From an uncultured Bacilli bacterium (GTDB lineage Bacteria > Bacillota_I > Bacilli_A > RF39 > UBA660), in assembly GCA_944332705.1 (NCBI GenBank), contig CALVKM010000011.1:1-32457 (forward strand): 32,457 nt of DNA. Reading direction: 5' to 3'. This document shows, piece by piece, positions 27,656 to 32,457 of the stretch. The position numbers were made by a program, and so were the translations under genes. The notes beneath the pieces were generated by a model that saw only the letters and a list, made by a program, of their open reading frames with translations, was not told the origin of the DNA and made no database searches. The number at the start of each line of letters is the position of its first letter. The first letter of the stretch is position 1.

Positions 27656-28819
27656 TTACTTTCCAAAAGCGGTAAATGAAAGTGATAAGCCACCAACTGT
27701 GTTAGATGAATGATCACCTCTACCATATTCTCCAAAAGTAAATACCATTAAAAATTCTTTATCAGGTATAGCTTTCTTTATTTCCGGATAAATCTTATCT
27801 TCAATATTAGCTAAAGCTAAACCTAAACGACGACCTCCACAATGAATTAGAAAATATGAATCAATATCACTTAATAAACCATTTACTTTATTTACTGTAT
27901 CGGCATTAGCTTTAAGTATTCCTTCTGGAGTATTTGTAAGTTGAATAACTGCCGTATTAACTGCTAAGTCTGCTCCAATATTCATTGAGTAATCATCATT
28001 ACCAGCCATTGGATGACGAACTGCTATAACTTTACCAATTGGATCTTTTACTCCAAGTGGAGCTGTAATTGTTGCTGTAAGTAAGTTCCCCCCCATAATA
28101 TCTTCAACATTTTGATTTGTCCATTCTGCATATTTTTTAAGGGCAGGTTCATGGTCAATTTCAACTAAAGTTCTACTTCCTGCAACTTTAGTAATGATAC
28201 CAACATTATCTGTTTCATGATATGCTCCAGTATAAATGTTAGCCATCTTACCATCAGTATAAAATATGGCAATAACACAGCCATCAGCAAAAGCTTCGCC
28301 ATCATTTAAGATACTCCATTTGCCTTCAACAGTATTATCAGCAGCAGAACCACCAAATACAGGAACATCGCCGATAACATCCGCAATTCCTTTTAAATAT
28401 TCTTCTTCATTTGCTGGACTTGCACACATAAAGAAATAATCAGGTTTTCTATCGCCTTTATATTTAGAAATAGCTTCTTTAGCAATACGACGTCCTATTT
28501 CTCTAGGGGACTCATCTGTTTTTTTAGATCCAGCAGTAACAACAGAGACATCGCCACCAAAAAGCATCATGCCAGAATATCCTGTTTCTTTATTTAGATA
28601 GCCATCTTGCGTACAAAGTGCTGCCGATGAAGTACATCCAATAATAGGTACATCTCCTAAAACGCTTTTTGCTCCCTTCATAATTTCTCTTTGGTCTTGA
28701 ACGCAACTAGTAAATAATAATCCTACTTTAGGATTGTCAATAACATTTGCCATAGTTGCAGTTTCAACACCTGAAGAAAATGCATTTGCATTTTCACTAT
28801 AACCAACTTTGGTTTTCAT
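27656..28819 (-). CDS. FIST domain sensory protein
   Basis: A 387-residue cytosolic protein made only of a FIST N domain (about 30-200, with GCTSSAA 61-67 and FGGSAADN 155-162) and a FIST C domain (about 220-365, with HCGGRRLGL 327-335 and GEYGRGDHSS 363-372). FIST is a predicted small-ligand sensor usually joined to chemoreceptors or kinases; here it stands alone. I start at ATG 28819 because the upstream in-frame ATG (28837) precedes codons that are the AAGGAGGG ribosome binding site. First gene of the operon with aldehyde dehydrogenase and SDR; a 7-TM kinase is encoded two transcripts' distance downstream and could be a partner, which is inference. Confidence 0.9.
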   Translation of the reverse strand: MKTKVGYSENANAFSSGVETATMANVIDNPKVGLLFTSCVQDQREIMKGAKSVLGDVPIIGCTSSAALCTQDGYLNKETGYSGMMLFGGDVSVVTAGSKKTDESPREIGRRIAKEAISKYKGDRKPDYFFMCASPANEEEYLKGIADVIGDVPVFGGSAADNTVEGKWSILNDGEAFADGCVIAIFYTDGKMANIYTGAYHETDNVGIITKVAGSRTLVEIDHEPALKKYAEWTNQNVEDIMGGNLLTATITAPLGVKDPIGKVIAVRHPMAGNDDYSMNIGADLAVNTAVIQLTNTPEGILKANADTVNKVNGLLSDIDSYFLIHCGGRRLGLALANIEDKIYPEIKKAIPDKEFLMVFTFGEYGRGDHSSNTVGGLSLSFTAFGK

Positions 28820-28844
28820 AAATTCCCTCCTTAACATATTAATC

Positions 28845-28857
28845 GCTACCTTGTAGC
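28845..28857 (-). promoter_or_regulatory. 5'-end hairpin in the FIST leader
   Basis: GCTAC-AAG-GTAGC forms a small, G/C-containing hairpin at or within a few bases of the predicted transcription start. Such a 5' hairpin may stabilise the mRNA. Confidence 0.45.
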
Positions 28858-28865
28858 CTAATTTA

Positions 28866-28895
28866 ATTATAAAATATAATAAGAAAAAGTGTCAA
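28866..28895 (-). promoter_or_regulatory. Consensus promoter of the FIST-ALDH-SDR operon
   Basis: Both hexamers are perfect on the minus strand: TTGACA (28890-28895) and TATAAT (28866-28871), 18 bases apart. The -35 is part of the terminator stem of the upstream surface-protein gene. Confidence 0.75.
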
Positions 28896-28917
28896 TGAAT
28901 AGTTAAATCATTGACAC
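28884..28917 (-). terminator. Intrinsic terminator of the surface-protein gene
   Basis: GTGTCAATGA and TCATTGACAC form a perfect ten-base-pair stem (28889-28917) with a nine-base loop and five T on the minus strand, six bases past the stop codon. Confidence 0.85.
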
Positions 28918-28922
28918 AAGTT

Positions 28923-31900
28923 TTACACTTTAAACAATCTATTTTTCTTTCTTAAAATAATATTGCCTATAACAACAATTATTAAAGCTCCAACAAGTAA
29001 AATAATACTCAATCTAGTACCCGTACTAGGATTATTAGGTATTTCTTCTGAAGTTATTTTAACTATTACTTCATTACTTAAAATTTCATCATCATTAACT
29101 ATTAATGTTGCGGTATTAGGTATTTCCTCTAGTTCAGTATCCTCCTTAACTTTAGCAGTTATTTCAATAACTACCTCTTCATTAGGAAGTAAAGAAATAA
29201 TCCAAGAATAAATGCCATCATTAATTGTAGTATTTGCACTATCAATTATTTCTAAATTCTCATTAAATATATCTTCTACTCTTATATTATCAACAGCAAC
29301 ACTACTTTCATTCTTAATTTTAATGTAATATTTAAATTCTTCATCAACCATTACTAAATCTTTACTTACCTGTTTAGTAATAGATAATTTATAATCAACA
29401 ACTAAAACATCAACTTCATCCCTAATACTTGGTTTATCATCATATGTAGCTTCAACATAATTAGTAATTATATCACCACTATTCTTATTATTTACTCTTA
29501 CTTTAACATTAAATCTTACTGTTTCATTTACTGCAATATTATCTATTTGCCAATTTAGGGTATTATCAACCACATTACAATTATCACAAGCTAATATTTC
29601 TAAATCACTGTCAAAAGTATCAACAACATTAATATTACTAGCAACAGCTGTTCCATTATTAGTAATAGTTATTGTATAGTTAAATTCTTCATTATTGACA
29701 ACCTGGTATTTATCACTACTTTTTTCTATAACTAAATTAGAATCAATTATAGTTATATCTACATCACTATCAAGTTCTAAATTCGGGGTTGTAAGAGTAG
29801 CAATATTATTAATAATCTCATCTTTTGGAGCATTACTATTAACCCGAGCATTAATAGTTATACTAAATTCTTCATTTGGATTTAATGTATCAATTCTAAA
29901 TTCATTATTACTTATAATATTTATTCTATCACTACTTGGAATTGCTTCTAAAAAGGTTATATAATCTGGAGTTAAATCACTAATAACAACATCACTAACT
30001 GAAGCATCGCCATTATTACCAAAAGTTATAGTATAACTAAATTCTTCATTTGGTCTTAAAGTATTTTTAGATACACTTTTAACTAAATATACATCTGATG
30101 CTATAATTACTACATCTTCATCATCACTTATCTCTTCATCATCATGTGTTACTACAACAGTATTCTTTATAGTTGTATTATTAGATACATTTTCTTTAGC
30201 TTTTATAACAACCTCAAAAGATACTTGATCAAAAGCTGGAATACTCTCAACCATCCAAGAGATTTGATTGTTTTCAACTATTCCCGAATCACTATCAACA
30301 ATATCTAATAATTCATTAATGGCATCAGTTACATAAACTCTATCACTAGCAATAGAACCATCATTATAAACCACTATATTATAACTAAATTCTTCTCCAA
30401 TTTCATATATTGCTGGATTATCATTCACTGTTTTTTCTACTCTTAATATTGGTTTTCTTACGATTACTTCTTCTTCATCACTGATACTTGGTTTTCCTGT
30501 TTCTGTTAAAGTAACAACATTATTAATTGTAGTATTATCACTAGCACTTTTTCTAGCCTTTACAGTAATAGTAAAATTCTTCTCATCTTGAGCTGCTAAA
30601 GAAGGTATTGTCCAAGTTATAGTTTGACCATTAATTGCAGCATTTGGAGCTGAAATTATTTCTAAATATGAATCAATGACATCAGTTATAATTATATTAT
30701 TACTTGGAGCACTACCATTATTAAATACTCTAATATTATAGGTAAATTCTTCATTTGGTCTAACTACACTTTTATTAACCGTTTTTTCTATTGTAACATT
30801 TGAATCTACTACATTTACATTTACTTCATCTTCTAAAGGTTGTTCATCTTCTTCAGTAAGGACTACAACATTTTTTATTACTGAATCTGCTTGAACATTA
30901 TCATTTACTCGCACAACTATTTCATAAGTATTAACTTCATCTGGAGAAAGACTAGAAACTTCCCAAGTTAAAGTATTTCCTGAAATGCTTGCCCCTTCTG
31001 CTTTAATTACTGTAAGTCTTGAATCAATGGTATCTGTGATAGTTATAGAATCACTAAAAGCATCACCAGTATTACCAAATTCAATATAATAACTAAATTC
31101 TTCTCCAGGTCTAAGAGTTGTCTTACTAGCACTTTTAGCAACATAAACATCATCATCAACTACTGTTACATCATCACTAGCTTGAACATCTTCGTGATTT
31201 GTGGCACTAACTGTGGCAACATTAATAAAATTTTGTAGTTCTGCATCTTCATTTGCTCGCAGAGTTATAGTAATCGTCTCTTTAGATTCTTTAGTTAAAT
31301 CTCCAAGTTCAAATACCAAATTATTACCCGTACCACTATTTTCATGACTAGTACTAACAATTGTAAAGTTAGAATCGATTGTATCTCTAACAATTACATC
31401 ATAAGCGGTAGCATCACGATTATCAACAGTTATAGCATAAGTAAATGTATCTCCTCTTTTAACAAAATCAGCACTTGCTTCTTTAGTAATACTCAAACTA
31501 GGTTTTAATATACCAAGTTCATAATCATCACTTTTTTCTTTATCACCAACTGTAATACTGGAAGTATTTAATATGGTATTTCCCGTTGCATCAATTAACC
31601 TAACTTTGACATATATAGTTTTTTCTTCACCAACCCCTAAAGAATCTAGAGTATAAGTTATGGTATTACCGCTGCGATTTCCCGAAATATCTTTAAAATC
31701 AACATCTAGCACTTCTAATTCACTAGGTATTTGGTCAATAAAATTAATTGTATCAGTTGGTATAGGACTAGTATTTTGAATAGTTATTTTATAATAAAAT
31801 TCTTCGTTAAACTCAACATTATCTAAACCAACTAAAGAATCTGTACTTGCAATAGCACTTTTAGTAATATCAACATCATTAGTTGAAACTAAATCCCTTA

Positions 31901-32315
31901 AAGCATTAAATTTCAAAGTACAATCTTCTGTATAATCAGGATCCGCATATTGCGAAACTACTCTTGCAAAATAAACTTTACCATCACTACTAGTATATAC
32001 ATCATTAGAAATAAAACTAAAAGATTTTTCATCCATATCAATATATTCCGCATAAAAATTACCAGAACTTTCAATTTCTAAAACATTAAGGTCAATTTCT
32101 TCATAAGTTCCTTCGATATGATTAATCTCTTCATTAGCACTAATCGTAAAATAAACATTATAAATATGATAAATACTTCCATCATCATCCCTAATAGTTT
32201 CAATATCCGCTCCAAGATTAACCGCTGCATCAGCTTTAGAAATATTTCTAATTATAAAAACACTAATAATTGCTAATATAAAAATTATTCCAATTATTAT
32301 TTTACGCCAGTTCAT
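28923..32315 (-). CDS. Secreted DUF11-repeat surface protein with NPSTG sorting-type C-terminus
   Basis: A 1130-residue exported protein. It has an N-terminal hydrophobic signal (about 5-22) ending near SKADA-AV, a distinct domain (about 30-147), then eight tandem DUF11-like beta domains of about 115 residues (to about 1080). Each begins with a strand such as SITKEAS, YVAKSAS or TIEKTVN, followed by GEEFSYxIxxxNxG, a TDxxD turn and a closing INxxxLT segment. The C-terminus is NPSTG (1095-1099), a hydrophobic helix and RKKNRLFKV, the layout of a sortase signal with N in place of L. ATG at 32315 follows TGGTGG; the upstream GTG codons at 32327 and 32324 belong to that site. Likely an adhesin or stalk. 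The gene is monocistronic, with a promoter at 32342-32370 and a strong terminator. Confidence 0.9.
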   Translation of the reverse strand: MNWRKIIIGIIFILAIISVFIIRNISKADAAVNLGADIETIRDDDGSIYHIYNVYFTISANEEINHIEGTYEEIDLNVLEIESSGNFYAEYIDMDEKSFSFISNDVYTSSDGKVYFARVVSQYADPDYTEDCTLKFNALRDLVSTNDVDITKSAIASTDSLVGLDNVEFNEEFYYKITIQNTSPIPTDTINFIDQIPSELEVLDVDFKDISGNRSGNTITYTLDSLGVGEEKTIYVKVRLIDATGNTILNTSSITVGDKEKSDDYELGILKPSLSITKEASADFVKRGDTFTYAITVDNRDATAYDVIVRDTIDSNFTIVSTSHENSGTGNNLVFELGDLTKESKETITITLRANEDAELQNFINVATVSATNHEDVQASDDVTVVDDDVYVAKSASKTTLRPGEEFSYYIEFGNTGDAFSDSITITDTIDSRLTVIKAEGASISGNTLTWEVSSLSPDEVNTYEIVVRVNDNVQADSVIKNVVVLTEEDEQPLEDEVNVNVVDSNVTIEKTVNKSVVRPNEEFTYNIRVFNNGSAPSNNIIITDVIDSYLEIISAPNAAINGQTITWTIPSLAAQDEKNFTITVKARKSASDNTTINNVVTLTETGKPSISDEEEVIVRKPILRVEKTVNDNPAIYEIGEEFSYNIVVYNDGSIASDRVYVTDAINELLDIVDSDSGIVENNQISWMVESIPAFDQVSFEVVIKAKENVSNNTTIKNTVVVTHDDEEISDDEDVVIIASDVYLVKSVSKNTLRPNEEFSYTITFGNNGDASVSDVVISDLTPDYITFLEAIPSSDRINIISNNEFRIDTLNPNEEFSITINARVNSNAPKDEIINNIATLTTPNLELDSDVDITIIDSNLVIEKSSDKYQVVNNEEFNYTITITNNGTAVASNINVVDTFDSDLEILACDNCNVVDNTLNWQIDNIAVNETVRFNVKVRVNNKNSGDIITNYVEATYDDKPSIRDEVDVLVVDYKLSITKQVSKDLVMVDEEFKYYIKIKNESSVAVDNIRVEDIFNENLEIIDSANTTINDGIYSWIISLLPNEEVVIEITAKVKEDTELEEIPNTATLIVNDDEILSNEVIVKITSEEIPNNPSTGTRLSIILLVGALIIVVIGNIILRKKNRLFKV

Positions 32316-32341
32316 TAATACCACCACACTATTATATTATT

Positions 32342-32370
32342 AGTATACTTTATTTTTCTAAAATTAGCAA
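32342..32370 (-). promoter_or_regulatory. Promoter of the DUF11 surface-protein gene
   Basis: TTGCTA (32365-32370) and TATACT (32342-32347) are 17 bases apart on the minus strand, about 27 bases before the start codon. Confidence 0.55.
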
Positions 32371-32400
32371 TTTAAAAATGATTTAAGTTTCGGTTTTTTA

Positions 32401-32446
32401 TGCAAAATTCATCATAATTTTTGCAATAATACACTTTACAGTAAAG
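32401..32446. repeat. Two inverted repeats upstream of the surface-protein gene
   Basis: TGCAAAA (32401-32407) and TTTTGCA (32419-32425) form an imperfect dyad, and CTTTAC-A-GTAAAG (32434-32446) is a perfect 13-base palindrome, with GTAAAG repeated at the window edge. They lie 30-100 bases upstream of the -35 and could be operators or the end of a neighbouring transcript. The rest of the last 140 bases shows no gene. Confidence 0.4.
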
Positions 32447-32457
32447 CAAATGTAAAG

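Noticed and set aside
29000-32000. DNA repeat array or CRISPR in the repetitive TTCTTCATTTGG-type region
   Set aside because: The similarity is at about 345-base periods and encodes the DUF11 repeats; there are no short identical direct repeats with spacers.

Overview
The window reads as a compact, AT-rich chromosome segment (roughly 30% G+C by eye) from a low-GC Firmicutes/Mollicutes-type bacterium, probably an uncultured anaerobic Bacilli lineage of the gut type. Reasons: strong AGGAGG-type ribosome binding sites, sigma-A-like promoters with frequent extended -10 (TGn) elements, many hairpin plus U-tract terminators, and a gene set (ArcABC, UvrB, LysS, family II pyrophosphatase, YfcC carriers) typical of that group. 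The genetic code looks standard: long frames do not need TGA as Trp, and two genes end in TGA. Every gene I can support is on the minus strand, so transcription runs from high to low coordinates.

Layout in transcription order. (1) 32.3-28.9 kb: a 1130-residue surface protein with eight DUF11-like repeats and an NPSTG sorting-type C-terminus. (2) 28.8-25.4 kb: a FIST sensory protein, an aldehyde dehydrogenase and a short-chain dehydrogenase, behind a consensus promoter whose -35 lies in the preceding terminator. (3) 25.3-21.0 kb: an acyl-CoA synthetase-like AMP-binding enzyme, a 7-TM histidine kinase, a lone receiver protein (together a split hybrid kinase) and an unknown helical protein, all overlapping or nearly so. 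(4) 20.9-20.1 kb: a membrane-anchored HExxH metallopeptidase. (5) 20.0-17.6 kb: lysS coupled to an unknown gene. (6) 17.5-8.9 kb: an arginine-catabolism locus: a polar amino acid ABC transporter (binding lipoprotein, permease, ATPase), arcA, arcB, arcC, a YfcC-type carrier, then a second, longer YfcC carrier with its own promoter and terminator. (7) 8.8-6.0 kb: an unknown gene and a compact ClpC-like AAA+ unfoldase. (8) 6.0-4.7 kb: an IS200/IS605-type tnpB-only element; tnpB carries one in-frame stop, but the right end still shows a structured omega-RNA. (9) 4.6-2.1 kb: an unknown helical protein, tsaC, and a putative KirBac-like potassium channel with an extra C-terminal beta domain. (10) 2.0-0 kb: uvrB and the first 12 codons of a family II inorganic pyrophosphatase (ppaC).

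Functional picture: the arc locus imports arginine and converts it to ornithine, ammonia, CO2 and ATP. The FIST / dehydrogenase / acyl ligase / split-kinase block looks like a carboxylate-aldehyde metabolism module with its own sensing proteins; this is inference from gene order. The most novel-looking items are the channel with a TIGYG filter and a carbohydrate-binding-like tail, the interrupted tnpB with a preserved guide RNA, and the sensory/metabolic block. No gene-free stretch exceeds 300 bases; no tRNA, rRNA or CRISPR array was seen.
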